DNA of 64,000 nucleotides, from positions 62,001 to 126,000 of the forward strand of contig NZ_JAESWC010000008.1 of the NCBI RefSeq assembly GCF_016765585.1, given 5' to 3'. The notes below the pieces were generated by a model. The model worked only from the letters and a program-made list of their open reading frames with translations. It was not told where the DNA came from and searched no databases. Below, piece after piece: positions 35,269 to 44,665 of this stretch (its first letter is position 1; every line of letters begins with the position of its first letter). The stretch is from Clostridium rhizosphaerae. Lineage in GTDB: Bacteria > Bacillota > Clostridia > Clostridiales > Clostridiaceae. The position numbers and the translations under genes are program-made.

Positions 35269-36867
35269 TTGTCTATTTTTATAAATGGAAATATTATAAC
35301 CCTTGATAACAATAAAATTGCACAGGCGTTTAAAGTAAGGGCTGATAAATTTGAAGCCGTAGGAACATCTGAAGAAGTTTTAACTTTGAAGGAACATGAT
35401 GAGGAAATAATAGACCTTAAGGGTAAAACTGTAGTGCCCGGTTTTAATGATTCGCACATGCATTTTTTAAATTATGCAGTTTTTAAAAGCAGAGTTAATT
35501 TATCAAACATAACTTCTATAGATGAAATGATAGAAACAACAAAGAACTATATAAAGGAAAATAATATCAAAAAAGGTGAATGGATTATATCAAGAGGCTG
35601 GAATCACAATTATTTTACTGATGGCAGGCTTCCAAACAGGTATGACTTAGATAAAATAAGCACAGACAATCCTATTTTCTTTTCCAGGGTCTGCGGTCAC
35701 ATAGGGGTTGCTAACTCAGAAGCTTTAGAAGCCTCAGGTATAACTAATAACACTGATAACCCTGATGGCGGAGTAATTGATAAGGAAAACACAGTACCTA
35801 CAGGCATATTAAGAGAAAATGCAATGAATTTTATATTTGATAAAATTCCTGCAATGACAAAAGAAGATATTAAAAAGGTATTAAAGTCTGCGTTTACCGA
35901 TGCTTTAAAATACGGATTAACTACAATTCACAGCGAAGACCTTGGCACAGCCGGAGATTTAAATAATCTAATTGAAGCCTATAAAGAATTAGATAGTGAA
36001 AATTCGCTGCCTCTGCGTTTTGTTCTTCAGCTTAATCTTATGAACAAGAAAGCTCTTGAAGAAACAAAAAGCTTAGGCTTAAAATCTGGTGAAGTAAGTC
36101 ATATGCTTAAAATCGGCGTGATGAAGCTTTATCAAGATGGGTCTTTAGGCGGCAGAACAGCTGCCATGGAAGAACCGTACTCTGATGTTGAAAGCCATGG
36201 AGTAACTATATATGACCAAAGGGAACTTGATGAGCTAGTGCTTGGCTCTCAAGAGGCCGGCTTTCAAATAGCTATTCATGCTATAGGCGACAGAGCTATG
36301 CATATGATATTAAACTCCTATGAAAAATTACAAGCCGCTTATCCAAACACAGATTTAAGGCCAATTATAATACACTGCCAGTTTACTAATAAAAAGCTTC
36401 TTGAAAGATTTAAGGCACTTAAGGTTATTCCAAATGTTCAACCTTCCTTTGTAATGACAGACTGGCCTATTGTAGAAAAAGCAGTTGGAAAAGAAAGGGC
36501 TGAAGAAAGCTATAATTGGAAAGAAATGCTTGATCTCGGTTTAAAAGTGAGTTTCAGTTCAGATGCTCCTATTGAAAGCTTTAATCCTTTATACGGAGTT
36601 TATGCTGCTGTTACAAGAAAAAGCTTAAAGGGTGATCCTAAACAGGGCTGGTACAGTAATCAAAATTTAACCATTGAAGAAGCTCTCAAATGCTTTACCT
36701 TAGGCTCTGCATATATGAATTTTGAAGAGTCTCTTAAAGGTTCAATAGAAAAAGGAAAGCTGGCTGATTTTGCAGTTTTGTCTGAAAATATTCTAGAGGT
36801 AGATAAAGATTTCATTAAGAATATAAAGATTTTAAATACATATGTAGGCGGTAAGAAGTCATATTAA
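35269..36867 (+). CDS. amidohydrolase-family metal-dependent hydrolase (YtcJ-like)
   Basis: A 532-residue amidohydrolase of the YtcJ/AmiH group. The N-terminal SIFINGNIITLDNNK beta strand and the metal site GFNDSHMHFLNY (two His) are clear. The later segments SEDLGT, FQIAIHAIGDRAM, IIHCQFT and FSSDAPIESFNPLYGVYAAVTRK complete the TIM-barrel set. The substrate is unknown; relatives are N-acyl or N-substituted formamide deformylase-like. The start is TTG at 35269 (GGTGAT upstream), which gives the family N-terminus; GTG or TTG further up are alternatives. Single gene, ended by a bidirectional terminator. Confidence 0.85.
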   Translation: MSIFINGNIITLDNNKIAQAFKVRADKFEAVGTSEEVLTLKEHDEEIIDLKGKTVVPGFNDSHMHFLNYAVFKSRVNLSNITSIDEMIETTKNYIKENNIKKGEWIISRGWNHNYFTDGRLPNRYDLDKISTDNPIFFSRVCGHIGVANSEALEASGITNNTDNPDGGVIDKENTVPTGILRENAMNFIFDKIPAMTKEDIKKVLKSAFTDALKYGLTTIHSEDLGTAGDLNNLIEAYKELDSENSLPLRFVLQLNLMNKKALEETKSLGLKSGEVSHMLKIGVMKLYQDGSLGGRTAAMEEPYSDVESHGVTIYDQRELDELVLGSQEAGFQIAIHAIGDRAMHMILNSYEKLQAAYPNTDLRPIIIHCQFTNKKLLERFKALKVIPNVQPSFVMTDWPIVEKAVGKERAEESYNWKEMLDLGLKVSFSSDAPIESFNPLYGVYAAVTRKSLKGDPKQGWYSNQNLTIEEALKCFTLGSAYMNFEESLKGSIEKGKLADFAVLSENILEVDKDFIKNIKILNTYVGGKKSY

Positions 36868-36868
36868 A

Positions 36869-36917
36869 GAAAAAGACTAATTCAAGGGTATTTAAACCCC
36901 TTAAATTAGTCTTTTTT
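36869..36917. terminator. bidirectional terminator
   Basis: AAAAAGACTAATT and its complement with an inner AAGGG/CCCTT stem; T6 on the plus side. It covers the stop region of both convergent genes. Confidence 0.85.
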
Positions 36918-37301
36918 ATTCTTAACTCTGTTTGGTTTTGCTTTTGGCTTTATTACTATCTTATCTTTTTTACCTTTTTTGTCATAATAGCCTGTTCCTG
37001 AAGAATTTGAAGAATTACTATTTCTTCTATTCCATCCGCTTAAATCAATAAACCAAAGGAACAAAACAATAAATAAACTTGATGGTCCATAAACCCACAA
37101 TGCATTGTTTTGTATGTTTATATGGAGAACAGCAACTAAAATGTTAGGCAAAAGAAGTATAACCATAGCAATCGCAAAAATAACCCACTTATTGATTTTA
37201 ACCTTAATTTTAGATAACACAAAACGTTTAAGCAGATTATACCCTACTAGAACTATAAGTGCATAAACAACCATCTGAAGCAGAAGCTTTAAAAACGGCA
37301 C
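36906..37301 (-). CDS. small membrane protein, hypothetical
   Basis: A 131-residue protein with three hydrophobic segments (about 6-25, 37-60, 67-90). A polar, basic C-terminal tail of about 40 residues follows, SSNSSGTG then KKGKKDKIVIKPKAKPNRVKNKKD, which should face the cytoplasm. No family is recognised. The start is GTG at 37301, with AGGAGGG seven bases upstream. It is a single gene between convergent and divergent neighbours, and nothing in the context suggests a role. Confidence 0.65.
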   Translation of the reverse strand: MPFLKLLLQMVVYALIVLVGYNLLKRFVLSKIKVKINKWVIFAIAMVILLLPNILVAVLHINIQNNALWVYGPSSLFIVLFLWFIDLSGWNRRNSNSSNSSGTGYYDKKGKKDKIVIKPKAKPNRVKNKKD

Positions 37302-37449
37302 CTCAATCCCTCCTCTTATGATAAATGTTATTTATTAGTCTATATAATATTATGATATATTTTTATAAATATATCAATATATTATAATTCTTTTTAATTG
37401 CTCATTAAGGTGCTCTTTTATAAAAAATATGATATAGGAAAGTTATATC

Positions 37450-38070
37450 CTAACAATAAGTCAACAGTTGTCTTATACTACTGATAGCGAAATCGCAAGC
37501 AGGAACATTTCCAAAACCGTACTTTGCAAATATAAAGGGTACTCCTGCAAATACCGATGCCTCATAATCTCCAAGCGTATCTCCAACGTAAACTACGTCA
37601 TCTAAATTATTTCTTTCTATAACAAGTTTTATGTTTTCACCCTTACTTTTACCTGTATCTCCAAAGCACTCATAGTCTTTTATACACTTTTCAATTCCAG
37701 CCTTTTTCATAAATAATTCAATATACCCAGACTGACAGTTGCTTACTATGAACAACTGACATCTTCGCGAAAGTTCTTCAATAGTTTCCTTTACCCCATC
37801 AAAAAGCAGATTATCTGTATTCTCTCTTAAGGCATCATGCTCATATTCACAACACTTTTTGAGAAGCTGCTCTCTTTCTCTCTCACTGGAATCTGGAAAT
37901 AAATTATTTGCAATTACATCCATGGTTTTTCCAAACTCTTTCTTAAGCACTGAAGAGGTTATGTTTGGAGATGTTTTACCTGATTCATGAATTGATCTAT
38001 TCCAAGCTTTAGCTACAACTTCTGTGGTATCCCATAGGGTTCCATCTACATCGAAAATTATGCTCTTCAT
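37450..38070 (-). CDS. HAD-superfamily hydrolase, phosphoglycolate-phosphatase-like
   Basis: A 206-residue HAD subclass I hydrolase. Motif I, FDVDGTLWDT, has the nucleophile Asp; motif II is IVSNCQSG with Ser/Thr; and motif IV is YVGDTLGDYEA with paired Asp. A four-helix cap lies at about 20-90. This resembles small-molecule phosphatases of the phosphoglycolate/beta-phosphoglucomutase group; the W after DGTL is unusual but does not affect catalysis. The substrate is unknown. AGG lies before the ATG. Stands alone, divergent from degV. Confidence 0.88.
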   Translation of the reverse strand: MKSIIFDVDGTLWDTTEVVAKAWNRSIHESGKTSPNITSSVLKKEFGKTMDVIANNLFPDSSEREREQLLKKCCEYEHDALRENTDNLLFDGVKETIEELSRRCQLFIVSNCQSGYIELFMKKAGIEKCIKDYECFGDTGKSKGENIKLVIERNNLDDVVYVGDTLGDYEASVFAGVPFIFAKYGFGNVPACDFAISSIRQLLTYC

Positions 38071-38209
38071 GATAAAAACCTGCTTTCTCTTATTTGTATA
38101 ACTTATTTTATTCCATTGACTTCATACTTTATAATATTATATGATAAATAAGTAACTGTTACAAGCGTATCATATGTAACACACATAATACTTTTATGAG
38201 GTGAATTAC

Positions 38210-39052
38210 ATGAATAAAATAGCTGTTGTTGTAGATAGCACTGCTGTAATTGATAATGAATTATTCGAATGTAATGATAATTTATATTCATTACCATTAC
38301 ATCTAATAATGGATGGCAACTCTTTTAGAGATGGTTTAGATATAACTCCAAGTCAATTCTGCTCAAAGATGAATGAATGTTTAAGTCTTCCAACCACTTC
38401 ACAACCACCTGTTGGGGATGTTTTTACACTTTTTGAGAAGATATTAGATAAATACGATCACATTATATATATTACAATTAGCTCTAGATTGAGTGGTACC
38501 TTCCAAACAGGAATGTTAGTCAGAAGTCAAGTCTCAGAAGATAAAATAATTGTTTTTGATTCACTTTTCACATCCACTATCCAAAAACACATGGCAATAT
38601 CAACTTTGGAATTAATAAAAAGCGGAAGTTCAATTGAATCTATTATTGAGAATCTTGAATATATAAGATCTAATGCAAAAATATATTTAGTAGTGGATGA
38701 TTTATTGCATTTACGTAGGACCGGCAGAATATCTTTATCTGCTTCATCCTTTGGAACCTTTTTAAAGATAAAACCAATTTTGGCTTTTGATAAAGGCGAA
38801 ATATTACTAAAAAGCAAAGTAAGAACAATGAAAAAGGTGTACAACCATTTAGTCGAATTAATTGAAAGCACTAAATTAACTTCAAACTCAAAGATAATCA
38901 TTGCTCATGCAAATGCTTATGATTCAGCTATAAAATTGAAGGAAAAAGTATTGGAGATCTATCCTGAGCATGCAGTTACCATAGAGGAACTTTCGCCGGT
39001 AATAAGTGTACATACAGGTGATAAAAGCTTCGGGCTATCCTGGATATATTAA
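38210..39052 (+). CDS. degV: DegV family protein (fatty-acid-binding)
   Basis: A 280-residue DegV-fold protein. It begins with IAVVVDSTA, then PTTSQPPVGD, ITISSRLSGTFQTG and DDLLHLRRTGRIS, all family blocks involved in fatty-acid binding. Proteins of this family bind long-chain fatty acids, and in some Gram-positive bacteria (FakB) serve the fatty-acid kinase FakA. No FakA gene is nearby. The ATG at 38210 is preceded by GAGGTGA; a GTG nine bases earlier is less likely. Single gene with a strong terminator. Confidence 0.88.
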   Translation: MNKIAVVVDSTAVIDNELFECNDNLYSLPLHLIMDGNSFRDGLDITPSQFCSKMNECLSLPTTSQPPVGDVFTLFEKILDKYDHIIYITISSRLSGTFQTGMLVRSQVSEDKIIVFDSLFTSTIQKHMAISTLELIKSGSSIESIIENLEYIRSNAKIYLVVDDLLHLRRTGRISLSASSFGTFLKIKPILAFDKGEILLKSKVRTMKKVYNHLVELIESTKLTSNSKIIIAHANAYDSAIKLKEKVLEIYPEHAVTIEELSPVISVHTGDKSFGLSWIY

Positions 39053-39085
39053 AGTAGTTTTAAAAATATTATACATTGACAATTA

Positions 39086-39119
39086 TAAAAGCCTATGTGC
39101 AATTTCACATAGGCTTTTA
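39086..39119 (+). terminator. terminator after degV
   Basis: TAAAAGCCTATGTG and its complement around a six-base loop; T-rich on the right edge. It is symmetrical and probably also ends minus-strand transcripts from the nitroreductase gene. Confidence 0.85.
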
Positions 39120-39230
39120 TCTATATATAATGCAATGAAGTTCTTACATTGATGATGTCACAAAATATCCAATCTTCAAGGATTTTTGGGACATCATCAA
39201 TGTATTAGAACTTCTGCATTGTATATATTA
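39120..39230. repeat. ~110-nt long hairpin element with conserved core, copy 1
   Basis: Outer arms of about 38 bases (ATAATGCAATGAAGTTCT... with GAACTTCTGCATTG...) pair almost perfectly. The centre reads CAAAATATCCAATCTTCAA followed by GGATTTTTGGGA (39161-39192 area). This centre recurs nearly unchanged at 59811-59834. It lies immediately after the stop codon of the nitroreductase gene (-). See copy 2 at 59768-59861. Confidence 0.72.
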
Positions 39231-39232
39231 AT

Positions 39233-39832
39233 CTATTTGATTATCTTAACGCGATCTTCCAATGGCTGAAACTGCTTTTCATCTGGCTGAGCAGATGGCT
39301 TTCCGAATGGCATTTGTCCAATAAGCTTCCAATTTCCAGGTATATTCCATTCTTTTTTTACTTCTTCATCTATAAGAGGATTATAGTGTTGAAGAGAAGC
39401 ACCTAGACCTTCATTTTCCAGTGATGTCCATATAACTAGCTGAAGCATGCCTGAAGACTGCTGAGACCAAACTGGGAAATTGTCTTTGTAAAGTGCGAAT
39501 TGCTTTTGAAGCCCTTCTATAATGCTTTTATCTTCAAAGAATAATACAGTACCATACCCATTTCTAAAAGAATTTATCTTCTCTTCAGTAGCTGAGAAGT
39601 TTTCTGCAGGAACTATCTTTCTTAAAGTTTCCTTTGTTATATCCCATAGTTTATTGTGATTCTGTCCAAGTAAAACTACTACTCTTGCACTTTGAGAATT
39701 AAAAGCAGACGGTGTATACTTTACTGCAAACTCAATAATTTCTTGTATTCTATCATCAGATACTGGTGATTCCTTTGTAATTGCATAAATTGATCTTCTT
39801 TCTTGAATTGATGAATTAAAATCTTTATTCAT
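39233..39832 (-). CDS. nitroreductase family protein (Frm2/Hbn1-like)
   Basis: A 199-residue FMN-dependent nitroreductase-fold protein. ERRSIYAI near the N-terminus (FMN-phosphate contact), AFNSQSARVVVLLG, and ENEGLGASLQHYNPLID are the diagnostic blocks of the bacterial subgroup that resembles yeast Frm2 and Hbn1. The physiological substrate is unknown. GGAGGCTAC precedes the ATG. Single gene whose 3' end abuts the hairpin element at 39120-39230. Confidence 0.88.
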   Translation of the reverse strand: MNKDFNSSIQERRSIYAITKESPVSDDRIQEIIEFAVKYTPSAFNSQSARVVVLLGQNHNKLWDITKETLRKIVPAENFSATEEKINSFRNGYGTVLFFEDKSIIEGLQKQFALYKDNFPVWSQQSSGMLQLVIWTSLENEGLGASLQHYNPLIDEEVKKEWNIPGNWKLIGQMPFGKPSAQPDEKQFQPLEDRVKIIK

Positions 39833-40038
39833 AAATGTAGCCTCCGTTTTATTAATTAATTTTTTAACACTATATTATTATCTATTCGATAATTATTTTT
39901 TATTCAGTTACTTTATGTAACTATGATACAATAACTTACTTACTTTTGTCAAGTATGTAATATAAAATATTTTTTATATTCAATTTAAATTATTTATAAA
40001 ATTTCAACATTATACGATTTTTATAAATAATACCTCTT

Positions 40039-40680
40039 TTAAGCTAATCTATGAGACCTTTGTTCTTTGTTCCATAAATATATAGAGTATATGCTTATAA
40101 CAGCTATAATACCTGCGATTATTATTGTATTGTTGGTTGAAGACATAACACTATCTCCAAGGAAGCTGTAGAGTATTATCATTGGCATATTAGCCGCTAT
40201 TATTGTTAATATAAATTTTTTATAACTTAATTTTGCTGAGCTGACCAAGAAACAAACTGCATCTGAAGGAGCTATCGGACATAAAATACCAATAGCCAAT
40301 ATTTTAGTGTTATTCATAAGAAGCAGCTCGTATAGTTTAGGATTTTTATTTATAAGATAATTTTTTATTCCTGAACTAACTAAAACTTTTGATGATAAAT
40401 AAACAATAGTCTCACTTAATACAACCGAAACAAGGGTAAGAGCAAACCCCTGTATAGGTCTAAACATCATGCCACCCAGAATCATAAACACTGCACTAGG
40501 AATTAATGCAGCTATTCTTAAAGAGGATAAAGCAATAAATACTAGAGCCTTATAATTGCCGCGGCTAATAAAAAACTGATTTAAGTTATCTATATTTCCA
40601 GTTAATAAATTCATTCTATATAATATATATATCAAGCCTGCCCAAACAACTATTACTAAAAATTTGCTTATTTTTTTCAT
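40039..40680 (-). CDS. TVP38/TMEM64 (VTT domain) membrane protein
   Basis: A 213-residue membrane protein with five to six hydrophobic segments and a VTT/SNARE-associated core (ILGGMMFRPIQGFALTLVSVVLSETIVYLSS, then CPIAPSDAVCFLVSSAKLSYKKF). Family members are lipid scramblase-like or DedA-type proteins; a role in membrane lipid distribution is likely. The ATG at 40680 is chosen because AAGGAGG lies just before it; a longer upstream frame lacks a ribosome site. Single gene. Confidence 0.88.
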   Translation of the reverse strand: MKKISKFLVIVVWAGLIYILYRMNLLTGNIDNLNQFFISRGNYKALVFIALSSLRIAALIPSAVFMILGGMMFRPIQGFALTLVSVVLSETIVYLSSKVLVSSGIKNYLINKNPKLYELLLMNNTKILAIGILCPIAPSDAVCFLVSSAKLSYKKFILTIIAANMPMIILYSFLGDSVMSSTNNTIIIAGIIAVISIYSIYLWNKEQRSHRLA

Positions 40681-40858
40681 GCTTATTTCCTCCTTGAACG
40701 ACTGAAGTTTAATTAAAAACCATTTTTCATTACTTATATAGTAAACTTTAATTGTCTTAATCATATGGCAAACTTGTGTGAAAATTATGTGATTTAAAAT
40801 CAATACCAGCATACTGCCATCTTGATGCACTCACTAAATCACGAGAGTAGTACATAAT

Positions 40859-40915
40859 TAATAAGCTCCCCTTGATATAAACAGTTTTACTGTTTATATC
40901 AAGGGGAGCTTATTA
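40859..40915. repeat. 27-bp perfect hairpin with three-base loop
   Basis: The 331-base gap 40681-41011 has no gene. It holds an uninterrupted 27-bp inverted repeat starting TAATAAGCTCCCC and ending GGGGAGCTTATTA around a TTT loop. It lies about 100 bases beyond the stop of the Mbeg1-like gene (-), but no T-tract follows on that strand, so a normal terminator is not certain. Both strands could form the same hairpin. Confidence 0.7.
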
Positions 40916-41011
40916 CATCTTATAATTTCCTTCACTCATTAATAAGCGAGTTATATATTTTACTTTAGGGCTATCATATATGAAAAGTTCTTTGGAAACC
41001 CAAAATACTTT

Positions 41012-42211
41012 TCATAGCTCATCCTTTTTAAGTTTGCTTCCTTTAAGCATTGATTTATTCTTAAAAGTTTTATTGAAGTCTGCTTTTGAGCCAATGCTGC
41101 GCTCGTTTTGTTTGTTTCGATACCTGAACATCTTGCTGCCCTCATTAAGCAATAGTCTTATTGTTTTAAAAAGTACCTGTCTATTTTCAATTGGCATACT
41201 GCTTATAACTTTCCTCATTACTGCTACCTTTGACCACTTATCCCTTGATATGTCTCTGGGACTTTTTATATCTGCAGCTTCAAATATGTAAAATAAAGAA
41301 TCAACAAATCGTTCTCTTTCATCTGTATCCATGTTATTTAGCCAAGCCTTTAGTATTGCATCTATACGCTTACTTCCTTCAGTGACTCCAGAAACATATA
41401 CAAACTGTTTGCCAAGCACTTCCCAAGACATAGCATAATGCTGCATTATATATTTTTGCTTGCTTGCAACAACTATATATTCTTCCTCGTGCTCAAGCAT
41501 CATTCCAACTATAGAAGTTTGAGGCACTATTGTTTTAATCCTGCTGCGTATTTCTCTGTATTCTTCAGAGTTTATCATTTCCCTGCTAAATCCAGGTCCA
41601 TCATTATTATAAACCTCGATTATATTTTCTTTTATGTGTAAGCAGCATTTTACAGCAGCATATACTGCTAAGTTTCCCCCTTTTGAATGTCCACCAATTC
41701 TAATTTTACTTTTACCGTCTATTGTAGTTTCTCTTAAATAATTTACTGCCTCAACTTGTGCTGGAATTGTTGTCATAAAACTCATATTAAAATCTTCTTT
41801 CCAGCCAACAAGTGTATCATCGGTTCCTCTATATGCTACATATATGGTTCCATCTTCTAAAGCTATATGTATTGCAGAAAACTGTTTTTGTTCTTCATAA
41901 TGAACCTTATTTACATATTTTGATAACCTTAGCTTTGCAAAACGCTCACAACAAGCCATCTTCTTCATAAGACATACTGATATTTTAGCTACCGATTCCT
42001 CCAGCATGATTTCATACTCATTATAAACTTTAAAAAACAAATCTGAAGCTTCCTTGATTGAAATGCTTTCATCACTATCAATTCCTGGCACTATATTTTC
42101 AAAATCTACGTAAGATAATTGTGCAAGTATAAGATTATCTACTTCATTAAACTCCGAAACAGTCATAGATAAATCTCCTCGCCAGTCCAAGTAATCTATT
42201 ATGTTTGGCAA
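41012..42211 (-). CDS. Mbeg1-like (DUF2974) alpha/beta hydrolase
   Basis: A 399-residue protein with the family start DYLDWRGDLS and NEVDNLILAQLSYVDFE. The lipase-like nucleophile elbow IGGHSKGGNLA (about residues 168-178) is present, and NDGPGFS follows. Similarity to the alpha/beta-hydrolase fold suggests esterase or lipase activity, but no substrate is known. The start is TTG at 42211, which places GGGAGG upstream and restores the typical N-terminus; the ATG fifteen residues further on would lose it. A single gene, probably cytoplasmic. Confidence 0.8.
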   Translation of the reverse strand: MPNIIDYLDWRGDLSMTVSEFNEVDNLILAQLSYVDFENIVPGIDSDESISIKEASDLFFKVYNEYEIMLEESVAKISVCLMKKMACCERFAKLRLSKYVNKVHYEEQKQFSAIHIALEDGTIYVAYRGTDDTLVGWKEDFNMSFMTTIPAQVEAVNYLRETTIDGKSKIRIGGHSKGGNLAVYAAVKCCLHIKENIIEVYNNDGPGFSREMINSEEYREIRSRIKTIVPQTSIVGMMLEHEEEYIVVASKQKYIMQHYAMSWEVLGKQFVYVSGVTEGSKRIDAILKAWLNNMDTDERERFVDSLFYIFEAADIKSPRDISRDKWSKVAVMRKVISSMPIENRQVLFKTIRLLLNEGSKMFRYRNKQNERSIGSKADFNKTFKNKSMLKGSKLKKDEL

Positions 42212-42465
42212 ACTCCTACCTCCCTTTCATACTATAATTTATCTCTATTATATTATATCGCACGCTATTTACTGGTTATATCCATCAAGTTCAATATATT
42301 GTATTTATTTTCTATTATACTATAATTCAGTTGCTATAGATTAAATATACATTGATTTATAAGTTTGTATAAAAAGGATTTTCTAAGTCCTCTTACGTTA
42401 ATCATATTGTGATGCTATAATTATGTTAATAATTATGGTTTACGATTAAAAAGGAGATAAAATTT

Positions 42466-42768
42466 ATGAGACAAATTACTTTAGATGAACTATTTAAGCT
42501 TCTGGATGAATTAAAAAGTTCAAGCTTAGCAGCCATTATTAATGCTTATGAGCTTGACACGGTTTATTGCATTGACCAATTTGATTATGAGCTATCAGAT
42601 GAACGTCGTGGAAGAATACTTAGGCTTATAAGCAAAAATGGTCAAAGAAGCTATTATGATTTTCATGGAATTTATATTAATTTAAAAGATGTTGCAAAGG
42701 TATCAGTTACTGAGGATACAATTTATATATACCTTCAGAATCAGGTAGTAAAACTGAAATTTAAATAA
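42466..42768 (+). CDS. hypothetical small protein
   Basis: A 100-residue soluble protein, no family recognised. The first half is helical (LDELFKLLDELKSSSLAAIINAYELD) and the second beta-rich (YDFHGIYINLKDVAKVSV, IYIYLQNQVVKLKFK), suggesting a small alpha+beta fold. No cysteine, signal peptide or membrane segment relevant to an activity is evident. AAGGAG precedes the ATG. It is a single gene with a terminator 5 bases beyond the stop. Confidence 0.6.
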   Translation: MRQITLDELFKLLDELKSSSLAAIINAYELDTVYCIDQFDYELSDERRGRILRLISKNGQRSYYDFHGIYINLKDVAKVSVTEDTIYIYLQNQVVKLKFK

Positions 42769-42772
42769 AATA

Positions 42773-42817
42773 TAAAGTATGATTCTGGCTTTTATGCCTT
42801 CAATCATACTTTTTTAT
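42773..42817 (+). terminator. terminator after the hypothetical gene
   Basis: AAAGTATGATT and its complement around a 16-base loop, then T6-7 on the plus strand. Confidence 0.85.
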
Positions 42818-42944
42818 TTTATTTACACCAAATCTTCCCTAAGTACATACTATGTATTAGTGCAATCTAAATAGTACCTTAATTAAACTCTTCAGAAAAG
42901 TTTACATAGATTATGAAATTAATAATACTGGAGGGTTAGAGTAC

Positions 42945-43910
42945 TTGATAAAACATAAACGATATTTTATTGTTATTTTGCTTGTATTATTTCATGTATT
43001 TACTCTTACAGGCTGTAAAGATAAAGAACAAATACAATTATTAAGCAATAAAGCTGCTGAACTTGAGAAAAACAAAAAAGACTTAAGTTCTGTAATAACT
43101 GAATTGAAGAAGACTAATGAGGACTTAAGTTCTGCAATAACTGAATTAAAGAAGACTAATGAAGAATTAAACTCCGAAGTTAATCAATTAAAAACTGATA
43201 ATAAAAAGCTTACAGAAAGTAATAATGCACTTCAAAAGCAAAACGATGACCTAAAAAATAAGCAATCCTCTTCAAATTCTATTTTAGATAAAACAGCATA
43301 TTTGACCTTTGACGACGGCCCATCTGATAATACCATTAAAATTCTTGATATATTAAAAGAAAATAATATTAAAGCTACATTTTTTGTAAATGGTCATCCT
43401 GAAAGTAAGAAAATTTATCAAAGAATAATAAACGAAAAGCATACTATAGGCAATCACACCTACTCGCATGATTATGCGGCACTTTATAAGACTATAGAGG
43501 ACTTTGATAAAGATAAACAAAAACTTGATGATCTCATTGCTCAAATTACAGGTAAAAAGCCCAGCATTCTTCGTTTTCCTGGAGGTTCAAATAATCACGT
43601 GAGCTTCAGTTATGGAGGATCCGATTTCATGGATAAGCTTACAAAACATATAAAGCAAAGTGGAATCAAGTATTTTGACTGGAATGTAGATTCTACGGAC
43701 GCATCAGTAGCTACTCAGGATAAGGATAAAATTATAGCTGAGGTATTAAAAGGATCAAAAAATAAGAAGCAAGCAATCATACTCATGCATGACAGCAGTC
43801 CAAAAACAACTACAGTTCTTGCATTGCCTTCTATTATCAGTGGCCTAAAGACTCAGGGTTATAAGTTTTCTACATTATCCGATGAAGTAACTGCCGTTCA
43901 ATTCAAATAG
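42945..43910 (+). CDS. NodB-domain polysaccharide deacetylase lipoprotein with coiled coil
   Basis: A 321-residue exported lipoprotein: signal sequence with lipobox LTGC (Cys24), a coiled coil (about 28-105) with tandem ITELKKTNEDLSS units, and a NodB deacetylase domain from about 116. The metal site reads TFDDGPSD (121-128) with GNHTYSHD supplying His171 and His175. The role is presumably to remove acetyl groups from peptidoglycan or another N-acetylated glycan at the outer face. The start is TTG at 42945 with GGAGGG about ten bases upstream. The tandem repeat in the coiled coil looks like a recent internal duplication. Confidence 0.85.
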   Translation: MIKHKRYFIVILLVLFHVFTLTGCKDKEQIQLLSNKAAELEKNKKDLSSVITELKKTNEDLSSAITELKKTNEELNSEVNQLKTDNKKLTESNNALQKQNDDLKNKQSSSNSILDKTAYLTFDDGPSDNTIKILDILKENNIKATFFVNGHPESKKIYQRIINEKHTIGNHTYSHDYAALYKTIEDFDKDKQKLDDLIAQITGKKPSILRFPGGSNNHVSFSYGGSDFMDKLTKHIKQSGIKYFDWNVDSTDASVATQDKDKIIAEVLKGSKNKKQAIILMHDSSPKTTTVLALPSIISGLKTQGYKFSTLSDEVTAVQFK

Positions 43911-43918
43911 TACTAGAA

Positions 43919-43946
43919 ATAAAAGAGAGGGTGACCTCTCTTTTAT
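43919..43946 (+). terminator. terminator after the NodB gene
   Basis: ATAAAAGAGAGG, a GTGA tetraloop and the perfect complement, ending in TTTTAT. It begins 8 bases past the stop. Confidence 0.9.
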
Positions 43947-44185
43947 GCAAAAACCTAATGAAATCAAGGCAAATCTTGTAAATTTATCAAATTTATTATA
44001 TTATAAATATTTTTTGTTATAAAATTGTCAAAGTATTATTTTATTGATATAATAATATATAGGATTTGTTAAAAACTGTATTGCATATTAATGTGATAAA
44101 AGCTTTAAGCTGATTTTTATAAACAAGCTGTATTTGTTGTGTTAACAAGTATATTCAGCACTTTGTATTCGGGAGGGAGTTATTT

Positions 44186-44665
44186 ATGGATGGGGCATGC
44201 TGCCAGCAATTAGATGATTTAGATTATCAAATACTTAGTATATTATTTAACGACTCTAGAACTCCATTTTTAGAAATTGCCAGACAATGTCATGTTAGCG
44301 GAGGCACAATTCATGTTAGAATGAAGAAAATGGAAGAGCTAGGTATAATAAAGGGAACAAAGCTTATAGTTGATAATTCAAAACTTGGCTATGATATTTG
44401 CTGTTTTATAGGTGTTAAATTGGATAGCACCTTAGATTCTTCAACTATACAAGAAAGCTTAAGCAGGATTAATGAAGTAGTTGAACTTCATTATACAACT
44501 GGGGAATATTCTTTTTTCGTTAAGGTGCTTTGTAAAAATGTTTCTCATCTTCAGTACATTTTAATGCGAAAAATTCAATTAATAAATGGTGTACAAAGTA
44601 CTAATACCTTTATATCCTTATCAAAACCAATTGATAGAAATATAGAACTAGAAAAAATGTACTAA
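44186..44665 (+). CDS. Lrp/AsnC family transcriptional regulator
   Basis: A 159-residue protein with a winged helix-turn-helix (about 9-65: LDDLDYQILSILFNDSRTPFLEIARQ then GGTIHVRMKKMEELGII) and a C-terminal RAM/Lrp ligand-binding domain (about 75-150). It probably senses an amino acid. No adjacent target operon is evident; its neighbour is a convergent lipoprotein. GGGAGG precedes the ATG. A compound palindrome overlaps its stop. Confidence 0.9.
   Translation: MDGACCQQLDDLDYQILSILFNDSRTPFLEIARQCHVSGGTIHVRMKKMEELGIIKGTKLIVDNSKLGYDICCFIGVKLDSTLDSSTIQESLSRINEVVELHYTTGEYSFFVKVLCKNVSHLQYILMRKIQLINGVQSTNTFISLSKPIDRNIELEKMY

Noticed and set aside
35142-35459. Minus-strand frame across the amidohydrolase start and nrdJ terminator
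   Set aside because: Overlaps a terminator and a well-supported gene on the other strand; composition not protein-like.
42990-43270. Tandem repeat considered as a CRISPR-like array
   Set aside because: Repeats are in frame within a coiled coil of a coding gene and have no spacers.
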